This document shows positions 11,345 to 23,586 of a stretch of DNA of 64,000 nucleotides, piece by piece (the first letter of the stretch is position 1; every line of letters starts with the position of its first letter). The translations under genes and the position numbers were made by a program. The stretch lies in assembly GCA_029204225.1 (NCBI GenBank), contig CM055092.1, forward strand, positions 78,378,527-78,442,526. The letters run 5' to 3'. The notes beneath the pieces were generated by a model. That model saw only the letters and a program-made list of their open reading frames with translations. It did not search any database and was not told the origin of the DNA. Source of the stretch: Diphasiastrum complanatum. Its lineage: Eukaryota; Streptophyta; Lycopodiopsida; Lycopodiales; Lycopodiaceae.

Positions 11345-11729
11345 GAGTATTTGTTGTTTTTCTGTCACTGAGTAGGTTTAATGATTGCATGCCAGTTATG
11401 TTGTAGATACGATCTCTACACTGTGTTTTATGGTCAAAATTAGTCAAGAATCGATGTTTTTTGTCTACAAACTATCATTAAGAGTTAGTATTGAGCAAAA
11501 TCGGAACTTTTTGATCCTTAGGAGGATTGGCTATAATTATGGTTGCACTTGGATGAAGTTAAGATCCATGAAAACATTTGGAAAAGGTCAAATTTTGATC
11601 AATAAACATGGATTTTTGATGAAAATTTCACGGGCTTGATAGATAGAGTGAATTTCTATGGTATTTGAATCTCTATATAAATTTATGAAATTGGATATAT
11701 TCTAATTTCACAAATAGATATGAATTTCT
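11345..11729. other. Intronic DNA, no gene seen
   Basis: AT-rich sequence after the end of exon block 1; no motif recognised. Confidence 0.4.
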
Positions 11730-11809
11730 ATGGTATTAACCTTGTATGCACACTCTTTGGGGTACTTCGAGGCTGTTCAGGAGTTGTGCACAGATGATAG
11801 GAGCATGGA

Positions 11810-11915
11810 AGCACTGAGTTCCGGAACGCAGCTTTTTGGAGCGTTCCAGAACGAGCGATCTGGAATGGTTCCAGGATTCGGGAGTGTTCCGGATCGGAAC
11901 GCCACAAATATATAT
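11810..11915. repeat. Cluster of GTTCC/GGAAC inverted words
   Basis: Within ~100 bp the words GTTCCGGAACG, GCGTTCCAGAACG, GGTTCCAGGATTC and GTTCCGGATCGGAACG occur in succession, each nearly self-complementary. A 10-12 bp C homopolymer follows at about 11970. No coding sense was found. It may be the end of an inverted-repeat element or a decayed satellite unit. Confidence 0.5.
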
Positions 11916-12029
11916 ATCACGGTTGCAGCGAATCGTGATTCGCAGGGAGAATTGCGCTTCAGATTTGTTTCCCCCCCCCCCCTCCTTAAAAGCGCTGTTT
12001 TCCCGCAGTAGGCCGCGCGACAGTGAGGG

Positions 12030-13650
12030 ATAATTTTTTTTCAATATTTCTTGCTAGTTGGCGGATTGTGGTGGTCGAACATCCAACGCGCATCTGCTCG
12101 GCGATTCGGAGGCACTGTGCATGGTGGCAACAGAGTTTGAGCTGCACGGGGCGAGAAATCGGCAAAAGAAACTTTTGGTGAGTTTAGGCTTCTCTTTTTG
12201 CAAACGGATAGATTGAGCTGTAGGCAACGGATTTGGGTGGGTGTTTGTTCTAAACCAACTTTCTTTGGGCCCATGGACATTCCTACAACGTTAGTTTTGG
12301 CCATTACCACACATAATGAAAGATGTGAATGTATCACCCAAAATCCATTGGTGTTTTTGCCGTCTTTGTGAACTTATCTATAGGCCTCCGATTCACACCG
12401 TGTTTCTTTCTGCCTATAGAGACTCCTACACTATTAGTTTTACCCGTTATTGTCCGCAATCAAAGTTGCATTCAAACACGTCTGAATGCTGAATCAAAGT
12501 CATTTCAAACGCCCACGTTTGAAACGCGCTTGAAACGAGGCCTTTTCAAACTTTCTTTTTTGGTTCCTTGGCACCCCAAAGGGGCCCAAAGATCCAAATG
12601 ACTTTATTTTAGAGATTTTTCGTCTCATTTATGTTTAAAAAATGACCTACGTACAGCTCGGTCCAGCCTTCATTAATCCTTACTAACTCGTGGGGAAGAA
12701 TGCACCCTCCTCTCCTTCAAATGTTTGATCAAAGTCCTCTTCTCCATCTTTTGCCAAGATCTCTTGCACGTGGGAGTTTTTTACTGTGATTGGAAGCATT
12801 AGGTAAGAGTTTTGAAGCTTGGTTAAGGTGCTACAAACAATGTGTCCAAAAAATGGATTTTTGAGGCCACTTTCAAGAATTCATAAGCTTTTATCTATTT
12901 AACATGCTATTCAACCACCTTTATGTTGTATTTAAGGTTCCAACACAAGAATGCCTGAAATGTTTGTTTTGATGAGTAAGAAGCTATGCAATGTTTCCAA
13001 CTTGAACCCATTGTGGAAAAGCAAATTTTAGGGTTTTGCTTGGATGTCGTGATGCCACAAGTTCTGAGGGCTGTTGTAAAATTGGTTCAATGTGGAGTTA
13101 TGCATGCAGATGTTTTAGGTTTCGGAAATGTACTAAACATTGTTTGTTTGGTTCTTCTTTTGCAGGATTAATGATTCCATACTGACAGGATGCCAGTTGC
13201 TGGTAGGGGCATTTGGGCAGAGGTTGAGCTCATAGAGGGCAACATGGGTACTCACCATCGTTAAGGTACTTGTAGATGGAGATGTTTGCACTGTGGTGGG
13301 ATCTTCACTGGATTTCTCACCAGGGTTAGGGCTCACCTATTGCGGCTTAGAGGGCCAGATGGTCAACATTTGGCATAGGACCTTGCCCCATGATATCTAA
13401 TGAGGATGATTCCCAGAGATTGATGGATATGTATGGACCTGATGGTGCATCCACTGTGCCAGCGAGACCGACAGAGTTTTCTATTCCGAGGGTAGCAGCA
13501 GGGCTTGGTCTTTCTATACATGGTCCAGGAGCTGCCCCTCTCGTTCCTGCCGCAGCACTAGGGCCTAGTGCATCAGGTCCGCATGTATTTTGTTGGCCTT
13601 TAGGATCAGTGTCTCCGCGTGGTCGTCTCCTAGAGAAAACTGAGGTAATC
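12030..13650. other. Intronic DNA with degenerate repeats, no gene identified
   Basis: There is a loose duplication between 12260-12310 and 12400-12450 (TTTCTTT..GCC..T..A..CTCCTACA). Near 12500-12540 there are TTTGAAACG-type words like those in the MITE at 21483. A plus-strand frame at 13390-13653 is rich in Pro/Ala and may be antisense to the LINE tail; I do not assign it. Confidence 0.35.
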
Positions 13651-14773
13651 TGAGCATGAGAGTTGGAGCATCTCTCGTATCATAAGTGCAACATAGCGAG
13701 GGTCCTCATATGCAATGAGCTATCGAACTTTCAAGTGTAGTAGGCATGTCTCGGAATAGGCAATTGTATCTCCCTCTGATCTCATGATATATGGGGCATC
13801 TGAAGATGAAGTGCTCCTCGGACTCCACCTCACACAAAGAACATAGCTGGCATAATCTCTCATCCCTCGGGGTACCCTGTAATCTTCCAGTCTCAATAGC
13901 CAACTGATGTAATAATACTCTGAACTGACCCAAAATGAAACGGAGATTGTGTGATAATCCTGAAATCAAGTATGGGGATAGGACTGGAAACCCAGCGGTA
14001 TCCTGCTCTAGTAATCGGGCTTAACCCCCAACTGACGTTGCCAGGTACGGTCAAGTTATGCTCTGTATAAGAACCGTCTAATGTACTGGTGTGTACTCGA
14101 GGGGAGATCCGTGATACTGATACCAAATGACTCCATGAGGAAGTGTGGTGCCTGAGAGAACCATGACAACCAATAACCCCGAGTCTGAAGATGGTGGGCG
14201 GACGTAAGGCAATCTTTGTATATCTTTGCTTTGTATTAGGAAATGCCTGAACCCTCTGGATGTAAGCTGAAAGGCTGCCTCTATCTAGATGGCAAACTCA
14301 GCAAGAATGAGCTCATGTGGCACATAGGGCTTCGCCCGAATCATGGTGGTTTGCAACCGTGAAATGCTGGCCCAATGTGAGGAGTAAAGGCCTGTACATC
14401 ATATCTCTACTACATACAAGGCTGAAGGGGTGACAATGGTGTCAAAAAGTCTACAGTTACTCAAGGCATCTCGAACAGACTTACGAAAATAAAACCTCTC
14501 CAATTGGACAAGGGAAGAGTGACCCTTCCCGAGTCTAGAAGTAGCCACCTGTCTCATACTGAATGTAGGACCAGTGAGGAGCACACTTAAGTAAGTGTAT
14601 GAAGAAACCACATCTAGAGGCTGTCCATCAAAGATAAGCTCCTGGTGCTACGTGAAAGCTCGAGACGCGTTGAAGACCATAACGAGATGTTCACCCCTAA
14701 GCCCCATCGGGTACAAAAGGTGTGTAAGCAATCCAATTGTCTCTGTAATCCCTCTCTGGTATGAGAGGCTAAT
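13650..14773 (-). mobile_element. LINE, 3' half of ORF2 (post-active-site RT and Cys-rich C-terminus)
   Basis: The minus-strand reading resumes just after the RT active-site codons: VLASHTREGLQRQLDCLH, then FCTRWGLGVN, the usual segment after YADD in LINE RTs. After broken frames the C-terminus carries a zinc-knuckle-like block (CQLCSLCEVESEEHF, then FRCPIYHEIRGRY) at about 13760-13850. Several stops show it is inactive. The left limit is not defined; I see no clear poly(A) tail. Confidence 0.75.
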
Positions 14774-14778
14774 ACCAC

Positions 14779-15249
14779 AGTTGAAATTATGTTAGGATCT
14801 AGTGCAGTATGCATATCACATCACACAATCACCATAGCCACTCCTCACAAGCTCTCAAAGATGGCACAACAAAAGTTAATAGATTACAAAGAAACACTGT
14901 AAATATAGAGTATTCACAAACTGCATGAAAAGGCAGGTGTCCTAAAATTGGCCTACCACCTGTCAAACTAAGGTCGGGCCCAATATGGCCAAATTCGATC
15001 GACAAACTTGGGACATGCCCCCAAGTATAGCAAGTATTGTAAATAACTTTGTACAGACTAATTCTTCCTATGTGTGGCTACTTGGCTAACCCAAGTAGCC
15101 GGCTACGGGATCAGTGCCCGATCAATATATCCTAACAGGTCGCGTCCCGATCACAATCATATATAGTAAACCAAATAAACTGTACAATAATTACATCATC
15201 ACATTTAGAGCTTATACTAATGAATCAGATCACAAGCTGATTTCTAACT
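14779..15249 (-). repeat. 3' LTR of the non-coding LTR element
   Basis: 471 bp, starts AGTTGAAATTATG and ends TTTCTAACT on the plus strand; contains a short-period run around AAGTAGCCGGCTACGGG. It pairs with 19970-20438. Confidence 0.9.
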
Positions 15250-15260
15250 CTCTCCCTTAA

Positions 15261-18200
15261 GCTCAAATGTGATAAGAGTGAAAACAATATATTGCAGCAA
15301 CGTCTGGAGTGTCCAAAAGATGTTATCCATATCACAGCTACTATGTACTTGACTCACACTCAAGCACACCAACAAACCACCAGGTTTGACTCACAAAGTA
15401 TCATGTAAACACAATGCTCATATAGGGAGTCTACCACACTCTCGACCAATTGACTCGTCCCCAATCCAACTTGACCACAAGTGGACCACATGAGCGACAT
15501 GGCTCAAACTGAGGAAATCCCACTGCCACCATGAGACTTACATCCTCCATCTAGCTAGGCTGACATCCTATCAGACCCTTACAAGCACAGACCTGTAAAG
15601 CTGACATACATGAGCGACTGAGGCTCAACCTAAGGAAATCTTACTGCTACCATAAGATTGCACCCTCATCAGATAACAACTAGTAGACAATGACAAGTCA
15701 ATGAGCATAAAATGACTACTTTGTTCTTGACGTAGCAAATGCACAACCACATACAACTCTGACTTAGATCTAAACTCCCGTGACAAGGCAACATGCAAGC
15801 CCACACACACTCATGCAAACCAACACGAATGATAAAGCGTCAAATACATGACCAAGGCCTGCCCATAAGTGGTATCCTGTCGTACCAACACCTGTGCCAC
15901 CTGTAGATCCGCTGCTACACCACTGGTCACCAAATCAGGTCCTCAACCATGGCCCGCACCTGTACCAAGATGCTCTCACGTCCAAGCATATACATCTATC
16001 CAATAAGTCCTGAAAGCTGATACCCATCCATTCCCCATGCTCCAAGCACAAGAGTCTACCAAGGACTCAATGAATGAATGTACACAAACCTCACCATAGG
16101 CTATACTTGAGTAGCTCGCCCACCTCCCAGAGATACTGATGATGATCTGCCTGTCCTACATCCCATGTAGGTTCAACTTTCCATGCTTGACGTTGCCAAC
16201 TCTGATTTGACCAGTACATAGGCCTCCCACCAAGGAGCCTATCTCACCAACACTGTATCCATGATAGCGTCCAAGCCAAAGCAAATGCAAACTAAATGCA
16301 CTATCGTGATGAATAACTCACCCACGATCCATAGCATATCAGGTAGGATAGCTCCAAAACCCTGTGCCCATATGATCACCAAGTATCCATTACCTGCTGA
16401 TAGCTCTCCAAGAATCTGTCCACTTGTAGTGCAACTAGACTCCAACTGGATCTAACCAAAAACTGCATCTTGCTTACCAAATAATGATGGATAGAAACAA
16501 CATGTGATGCCAACCTGGAGATCACTGTGCATATAACCATGCAGCTCACCTGATCACTCGCCAAAGTATCAGTTGTCACTCCTTGAGCAACCATCTCCAT
16601 CCCTGCTGGCTCACAACCATGGGCATGTTGGATCCACATCACCCCGTAATGCACTCCATGCCCTTAGGATATGTACCACCACAGGTACACTCCATGTCAC
16701 CTACCTCCAAGTAGGCTTGACCCGTCCCTAGGTCACCACATGATGCACCAGCTGAAGATCATCATCCATACATCAAATGACATGTCATACCTGAGCAACT
16801 GTAGCATCTCCATGAGTGCCACCCCAATGGACTCGTCATCCACATACTATGCTCACCTGATGTCTCCGATTCTGGTCACCATCCTGCTAGACAAGTCGAA
16901 CTCCAAAGCATCACCTGCTCCACCTGGCTCCTAGCATCTGCTCGCTTTCCCTGGCTATGTGCCACTCGACACCATGCCAACGCAAGCATATCCCTGAGTC
17001 GCCGCTCATGGGATTCCGAGACTGCTGTCTCCCTGATCGTACCAAGGTACATGGCTCTGAGTGACTCCCTCTAGGCTTCCCCATGATCTCACCACCTGAG
17101 AATCTGCATCATGGAAATTCCAACACATGTGCCAAGCCTAAACTCTTGCAAATACAGCCAACTGCATGAAAGCTATAGGTAGCTTATCCACGCCCGTGAT
17201 GGTAGATGCCTCCCCATCGATGCCAATGTCCAAAACTGTCCCCTTGCTGTAATGCCAACCTGTACTCCCAAATGAGCACACCATGAAGTCCTCACCATCA
17301 GTGTCCCCTGCAGTAGATCGCTAGCAAAACACTCACCACAGTGTTTGCCCTCCGATCACACCCCGTGCGATCTCCATCAGCACTCCAACCTAGAGCTGGC
17401 TCTCAAAGCTTCATGCTTTGTCCATTTGCGTTTGCAGCTTCCTAATCCCGTCATGAATCCCACCTGTAAGTCTTGTCCATCCAAAGACTCAAGTCCAATA
17501 TGAAATAGCTGCCCCTTGATGATCATCCCATGTCATCTTACAATGTTATCCCTACTAGAAATCCCAATGCCATCCCTGATCACAAAGATCTGAGCATCTA
17601 CCCTGTAGTGCCCACCTGTATTCCCCCAAGCTAGCTCCAAGCTGCTCCTGTGAATGGTTCCAAACCACTCCCTGAGAATACACTGAGATGTGAACTCCAA
17701 AGCCACCATCAAGTCCCTCACATGACTGTGCATGCCAATATCCCTCCAATTGACCCTGTGAGATCTTCCATGGCCCAAACCAAATGATCTGCGCCCTGTC
17801 ATCACTGGAATCTGCATCCCTGATGCAATACTGATATGGTAAATTGACTTGACTTATCCAAACTGGCAGTTGAAGTGTATCTCTTCGATGACAAACCTGA
17901 TATACTGCTCCACAACTAAAATGGCGTGATCAAAATTGACTTACCGACTGCAAAACTGCAAAATCATCACACTCACCACTCGCCAAGGGCGTCCAAAGTG
18001 TGATTACCGACCCGTTCTTTATCCTTTGCGTGTCCCTCACACAGCTCGTCCAATGCAAGTCCATTACCTTGCCCAATGGCTTCTAATTGGCACCACCTCG
18101 CACTTCCATCACCCGTGACCGCCAAAATGTGTGTACCTCCAAGCTAGTCCATATTTTCCTCCGAACGAGAAATTTCCAAGCTATAGATGCGTGTTTCAAT

Positions 18201-19957
18201 GCATATATCACCTGACTCGACAATGCCATTGCCGATCATACCTGTGAGAGCGTTCCCCCAAACACCACTTGACGTTGGTTGGTTTGAACCCCAAGAGTTG
18301 AACCTGAACTTGTAACCGGCATACCATGCCTACCTCTCACCTGTTTTTGCTTGCCCTCTCAAAATTGTTGCCAATGATGAGTAGTCACGCCGCCAAACTG
18401 CACTTCCGTCGCCAATACTAGCTTTCTTCACACAATTCCGCTACCATTCGCCCCCATACTGCATTTACCGCCTCCGAACGCCTTGTTACATTGTCAAGAG
18501 TAAGTAATAATGATTTTGAAGCGATAATGCCTCATTGTACCGCCCTGTAGCAGGTTTCATCAGCCAAAAATAGCCCCAAATTTGGCCCTACGGTACCCAA
18601 ATAGCGAATGTAGCCCATCACTAGGTCACCCGCACTCTGCTCAATAGAATGGTGACAAAAACTCCCCAAAACATCTTTTTCCCTGTTCTATGACGTCGCT
18701 TTGTCCGCTCGCTTTGAGCAGCTAGTTTCAGGGGTCATTTTGGCCCAAATATGGCCAAAAAAGGTGCCCTCTAGCTATAGTACAAAACCATTTTGCCTTG
18801 CAAAAATGAATTGTATCTTCATTTTGAAGATTTTTAATGAGGTGAAGTCCATTCTGGACTTCGGGTCCCTTCAGTGAATTTCAGGTTGAAGATTTTTAAT
18901 GACATTGAAGGCCATAATGCTCTTCAAGTCCCTTCAGCCACTTCAAGACCTCCTTCATCCAACGGTCCTTCTCAATCCGATGGACCACGTCATTCCCTGG
19001 AAATTCGATCTCTACCGTAGATCTCTATAGGGCACAATCCTGTGGTTTTGTGTCCACCTGTGCACTGAAATGGGCTCTTGCAGCCGTGGGCCCCTTCAAG
19101 ACGCTATGGTCATTTCCTTGCTGGCCGCGCGCGAGGTCTGCGCCCATCTCCTCCTTTCTTCTTCTTTGCTACTCTCTTCACCTGTCTTCTGCTATCCTAC
19201 GCTATGGAAACCCTCTGCAAAAATGGATTTGGTTCCTTTGTCTCTCCACGGCCGCCTACGGCCTGTTGCTAGCATACTGCCACAGCTAGGGCGCCTCCCT
19301 GCAGCTCTTCACAGACTCAAAAACAACTGTCTATCGTGAAAGATCAATGGTTTTTCTCATTAAAACCCTAGCAGCACATTTTTCTTCCATAGCTAAGAAG
19401 AAGAATCAATTGCTCACAGATTGCTTCATGGCTGACCCTGCCCTTCTGGCAATCACTTGGCCTCAGTAGAACCTTCATGGGTAGCAATTTACAGTGCCCA
19501 ATTCCATCAAGTACAGAGAAAGATCCGTGACTTTCCGTTTTTCTTCAACTAGGCCACTTTTTGGCAATTCACAGAACTGCTCCTTTCTCCTCACACTGTA
19601 AATGGATTTCAAAATCCTCTCAACCCTGAGATGCTATTACGCTGCTCCACCTTTAGATCCACTTCACTCAATAATTGACGGACTATCGAAGAAGTTCTGG
19701 CCAATTTTCCGTCAAAGCCGTTTTCCAAAGCAATACACCATTTTTGAGCAATTTTTCAGAATTCTTCCAAGAATTCTCCTACGACGACCGTTCTTCCCCG
19801 AAGCTCCGATCGAAGGAACTTTGCTATCTCTAGCCATCCGAACTGCCAATACCCCGTATGGAGTCCTCTCTCTTGAGACTCTTTGAGTGCTATTTCTCCT
19901 GGTGAAAGACGCTATCCCACAGCTCCACCGGATCGTGCATACCTGCAACACCCTGAC
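15261..19957 (-). other. Internal region of the LTR element, no ORF
   Basis: 4.7 kb of C/A-rich plus-strand sequence with ATGTCA, CACATG and CTCCA words. The longest frames are about 95 codons and overlap on both strands, without copia or gypsy protease, integrase or RT motifs. The region 18500-19960, just inside the 5' LTR, has a different (GC-richer) composition and may be captured DNA; I recognise nothing in it. Confidence 0.6.
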
Positions 19958-19969
19958 GCTTTGATACCA
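19958..19969 (-). promoter_or_regulatory. Primer-binding site (initiator-Met tRNA type)
   Basis: The minus strand reads TGGTATCAAAGC immediately after the end of the 5' LTR. It is the same site as in the copia element at 27124. Confidence 0.8.
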
Positions 19970-20438
19970 AGTTGAAATTATGTTAGGATCTAGTGCAGTA
20001 TGCAGATCACATCACACAATCACCATAGCCACTCCTCACAAGCTCTCAAAGATGGCACAACAAAAGTTAATAGATTACAAAGAAACACTGTACATATAGA
20101 GTATTCACAAACTGCATGAAAAGGCAGGTGTCCTAAAATTGGTCTACCACCTGTCAAACTAAGGTCGGGCCCAATATGGCCAAATTCGACCGACAAACTT
20201 GGGACATGCCCCCAAGTAGCAAGTATTGTAAATAACTTTGTACAGGCTAATTCTTCCAATGTGTGGCTACTCGGCTAACCCAAGTAGCCGGCTACGGGAT
20301 CAGTGCCCGATCAATATATCCTAACAGGTCACGTCCCGATCACAACCATATATAGTAAACCAAATAAACTGTACAGTAATTACATCATCACATTTAGAGC
20401 TTATACTAATGAATCAGATCACAAGCTGATTTCTAACT
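19970..20438 (-). repeat. 5' LTR of the non-coding LTR element
   Basis: 469 bp, about 98% identical by eye to 14779-15249; a 2-bp deletion relative to the left copy lies in CCAAGTA(TA)GC. Confidence 0.9.
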
Positions 20439-20443
20439 ACCAC

Positions 20444-21475
20444 ATCATCCGCATAGAGGTGGATAGCAATCAAAAAGCCTACAACCGTCCCCACCACACT
20501 GAGAAATGACCCGCTCCAACTCATCAATGTATAGTCCAAAGAGAATTGGTGAAAGGGAGCACCCCTGCTTAACCCCAATAGTACTCCAGATCTGCTCAGA
20601 AATGCCACTGCTATGACAAAAGCAACCCAAAACCCTCTCATAGAGAGCCATGACAGCCATGATAATATCAGTCGAGAAGCCCAGGTCGCGGAGTCTCTGG
20701 ATAAGTAGTGAGTGTGGGACAGAGTCAAAGGCTTTCCTGAAGTCCACAAAACAACAATAAACCTTTTCCTTCCTGTGCCTAGCTTCCTCAATGAGAGCTC
20801 GAAAGGTGAAGATATCATCAGTGGTGGAATAGTGTGCACGGAACCCTGCCTGACCTAGTGCATGCAATCTCCTGGACTTTGCCTTTGTACTAAGTGCAAA
20901 CTGAAGGATGGTGCCATATAGCTTCGCAAGAACATGCCCAATCATGATAGTGCGGTAATTACCAAGGATCATGGGGATAGGGTGGATGATGTTAGTGCAC
21001 CAAGAGGATGGGAAGCCTGCGACAACAACATGGTTAAGGAGAGTGGCCAGTGTAGGGGCAGTGTGTCAGCGGCGTGAATCAATAGCTCAGACTCAAGATC
21101 TTCAATGTCTCTAGTTCGATGGGTTTTCAGTTTTTTGATGGTTGTAAGGACCAAATTAGGGAAAAAGAAGGTAAAGTTAGATGGTCGGGGAGAGATAGAG
21201 ATGGATGTATTAGTGGGTATAGTGTATAGTTTAGTAGCATAATCGGTCCAAATATGAAGGTCGTCTAGGAGGGGGGTGGGGCACGGGGGATAAAGTCATA
21301 CCAAAAGGCACTAGAAGAGGAGTTGAAAGGAGGTCCACAAGGTGTTTTCCTTCTGAGTCATCATAAGCACATTTACGACGGAGTGTACGGTTGTAAGATT
21401 GACATGAGAAACGAAGAAGTTGTGGGGCATGGAAACGAGCATGAGTTGACATCGTGATCAAGGGAGCGGCATTCC
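20444..21475 (-). mobile_element. LINE ORF2, reverse transcriptase core
   Basis: The minus-strand frame 20972-20445 reads, in order, NYRTIMIGHVLAKLYG, GFRAHYSTTDDIF, FVDFRKAFDSVPHSLL, GVKQGCSLSPILFGLYIDEL, and in the neighbouring frame LYADDVV at the very left edge. These are the canonical LINE RT blocks. Upstream (21000-21060) there is a LLNHVVVAGFPSSW segment. Frameshifts are present. The YADD codons sit at the junction with the LTR insertion. Confidence 0.85.
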
Positions 21476-21482
21476 GTGTCAT

Positions 21483-21623
21483 CAATGTTTCATGGGTCCA
21501 TTTCGTACGTCATTTCGAAACGTGTTTGAAATGCGTTTGAAACGGGAGGGTCAGGTTCGCCCATTTCGAACGGGGCGTTTCAAACGCGTTTCTTTGTTCG
21601 AAATGCGTCTCGATGAAACATTG
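21483..21623. mobile_element. 141-bp MITE with 7-bp target duplication
   Basis: Terminal inverted repeats CAATGTTTCAT / ATGAAACATTG flank an interior made of TTTGAAACG and CGTTTCAAAC words in opposing orientation, so the whole unit can fold back. It is bordered by GTGTCAT at 21476-21482 and again at 21624-21630. It interrupts the LINE between its endonuclease and RT. No coding capacity. A 7-bp duplication does not identify a superfamily with certainty. Confidence 0.8.
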
Positions 21624-21630
21624 GTGTCAT

Positions 21631-22656
21631 ACCATGGTGGGTGGAAAGGGCGAGGTGACCACGAATGAGATGGTTTGCAGTTATGGGGTTTAGACGGGAA
21701 GGTTAGAGAAGCAACAATATGGTGGGAAGTGGGAAGTGGTAAGGAAGGCAACTTGAAATTTTTATTGTGGGGAAAAGATTGAAGTAATGAGGCAAGAGAA
21801 TCTTGGTAGAGTGGTATATAGAGAGGATGGAATGTGTACCTAGGTGCACGGGGTAGTGTGGGGTGTGATGAGGGTTTGAGGTGGTGGGAGGTGGCCAATA
21901 GCGAAGGAAAGGAACGAATGGCCAGAGAGAGTGGTGGGAGAAACATGAAAACCTTGGATGAGGGGAATGGAGGATGGTGACCCCCTGAGGTAATCAACGA
22001 CACTATGACCACCGTTGTGAGGATTACAAGTATAGCTTCCATAATCGGGCCAATAAGATAGGCCATTATAAATGGCTAATTCGTGTGTATCACCAAACTG
22101 CAATATATACTCACCATATGATGTAATAGGTCCTGGTCCGTCCTCATAAATCTTGGTAAGTCCCATACTGTCATTGTCAAGGGCATGAACTCGAAGTTGG
22201 TCCATTGTATCATGAAACTCCGCCTGTCGTGAAGCGGTCCTGGCATTAAAATCCCCAGTGAGGAAAATATGCCCCCGCTCTGAGAATTAGATAATCTCCA
22301 ATGAGAGGTCCAGGTAAGGTGATCCGACCTCCTCAACAAAAGAGAAAGACTCCGGAGGAAAATAGCATGCAGCAATGAAGATGTCCCTGTCAAGCCGATA
22401 TCTCGTCCAGTGATACGAATCCAAATATACCGTGCATGCTTGTCGTGTCTAATAAACTCAACTATATGATGGACTCTTTGTAGAGACAAGCCACCCCTCC
22501 AGAACCTCGGCCAGTAGCTGAGCTAGTCTTAGGTCTGTATACTGAATCCCATCTATACCCTGGAAAGGTGGGTAGCCCGCACTCCTTACTCTCATGAGTC
22601 TCCATGAAAAACAATAGGTGGTGGATGGGGCCCCGGGATGCTCCCAAGCCCGGGTA
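21631..22656 (-). mobile_element. LINE ORF2, apurinic-type endonuclease domain
   Basis: Minus-strand frames read ETHESKECG, GYRWDSVYRP, GRGSGGVACLYKE (22462-22647), then IWIRITGRD, a frame containing GDFNAR-type sequence and, in 22205-21840, LAIYNGLSYWPDYGSYTCN with GGHSVVDYL. These are successive blocks of the LINE endonuclease fold (ET, GR.SGG, GDFN, SVVDY). The domain is split over at least three frames, so it is dead. Confidence 0.8.
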
Positions 22657-22658
22657 CC

Positions 22659-23035
22659 CTAATTCCCTCTCTTGTAGTTGCTAGAGGTGCCTACAATAAA
22701 TTGTACCTGTCCATCACGATAGATATCCCGTCTGCCAGACTCTTGGGCGTCCTTGAAGGCTTTACGCCTCTCCTCAACTTGAATGTAAGTGAGATCATCA
22801 TCCATATAAATGGTAGTGCCGCGTAATTTGGCTCTGTAGTGTAAAGCCTCGCTACGATGGGTCAAGGAGGTGAAGCGAATGATCAATGTGGCTGCATCTT
22901 TGGTAGTTCTCCAAGCCGTATCCAACCCATTTGTCACGTGTCCTAAGGTAGTCTCAAGAAACCGCTTAGCTTTTGCGATGGCATCCTGTGTGTCTGGTTT
23001 CCCATGGACCCTGATGTTATGTGCATGATCTAGAT
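22659..23035 (-). mobile_element. LINE ORF1-like C-terminal segment
   Basis: A minus-strand frame upstream of the endonuclease reads ...RFTSLTHRSEALHYRAKLRG, then IYMDDDLTYIQVEERRKAF and GRRDIYRDGQVQFIVG. The iYvDDDLT..Q...R pattern and the final RDGQ.. block resemble LINE ORF1 nucleic-acid-binding proteins. The LINE 5' end is not sharply defined; host duplicated sequence begins at about 23128. Confidence 0.6.
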
Positions 23036-23586
23036 TCTATGGGCATGCCGTCGCATGCTGCATTATCAACTTCTAAGTTTGAACTTTGAACATTCAAGAT
23101 TCGACAGTTGCAAGTCTGCAGTCAATGTCAGTCTCAAAGTTTTGCTATGAAATGATGTGTTGGAGAACAGAGGGGGCGTAGCTAAGCGTGGTTTTGAAGC
23201 GGATACTATGTTGTTTTTGGATTTTTGGATTGAAGGTACCTCGAGAGAGGTGCGTGGGCTTTAAGGTAACACATTCGAATTAACTTAGTTTTTCATCTCA
23301 ACTATTGATGAATGGAAAGCTTCACCATTATCGCTGAGCTTCTTTCCTGATCCTTGTCAGTCATTTTCTCGATACTTCTTATGACCTTGCATGACATCTA
23401 AGCTTGTATCACGCTTCATTGCCCTTTCACGATCCACCCTTTGATTGCAAACCTTCTTGATAGCCAGAGCCGCTGAAATGTTAATTCTATGTCGTAATGT
23501 TAGAGTGTAAATGTAAAACCTGAGGGATGATGATGAATGCCTATTTGTCACAAGGTAGAATGGTTGCTGCTTTTAGGTGGATCGGG

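Larger units (their letters stand above)
14779..20438 (-). mobile_element. Large non-coding LTR retrotransposon (LARD-like), inserted in LINE RT
   Basis: Two LTRs (14779-15249 and 19970-20438) flank 4.7 kb without recognisable gag or pol. A 5-bp duplication ACCAC lies at 14774-14778 and 20439-20443. The primer site (minus strand TGGTATCAAAGC, 19958-19969) directly abuts the right LTR, and a purine tract (minus TTAAGGGAGAG, 15250-15260) abuts the left LTR, fixing minus-strand polarity. The LTR ends are AGTT..AACT rather than TG..CA. Counted by eye, the LTRs differ at about ten positions plus one 2-bp indel, so the insertion is fairly recent. It must have been moved by proteins supplied in trans, presumably by a copia element given the priming signals. 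Confidence 0.85.

Noticed and set aside
11736-12044. Minus-strand 102-codon frame
   Set aside because: Built from the GTTCC/GGAAC word cluster and the C homopolymer; no homology recognised.
19050-19340. Three overlapping plus-strand frames of 64-89 codons inside the LTR element
   Set aside because: Overlap each other in all frames and sit in the non-coding interior; no motif in any of them.
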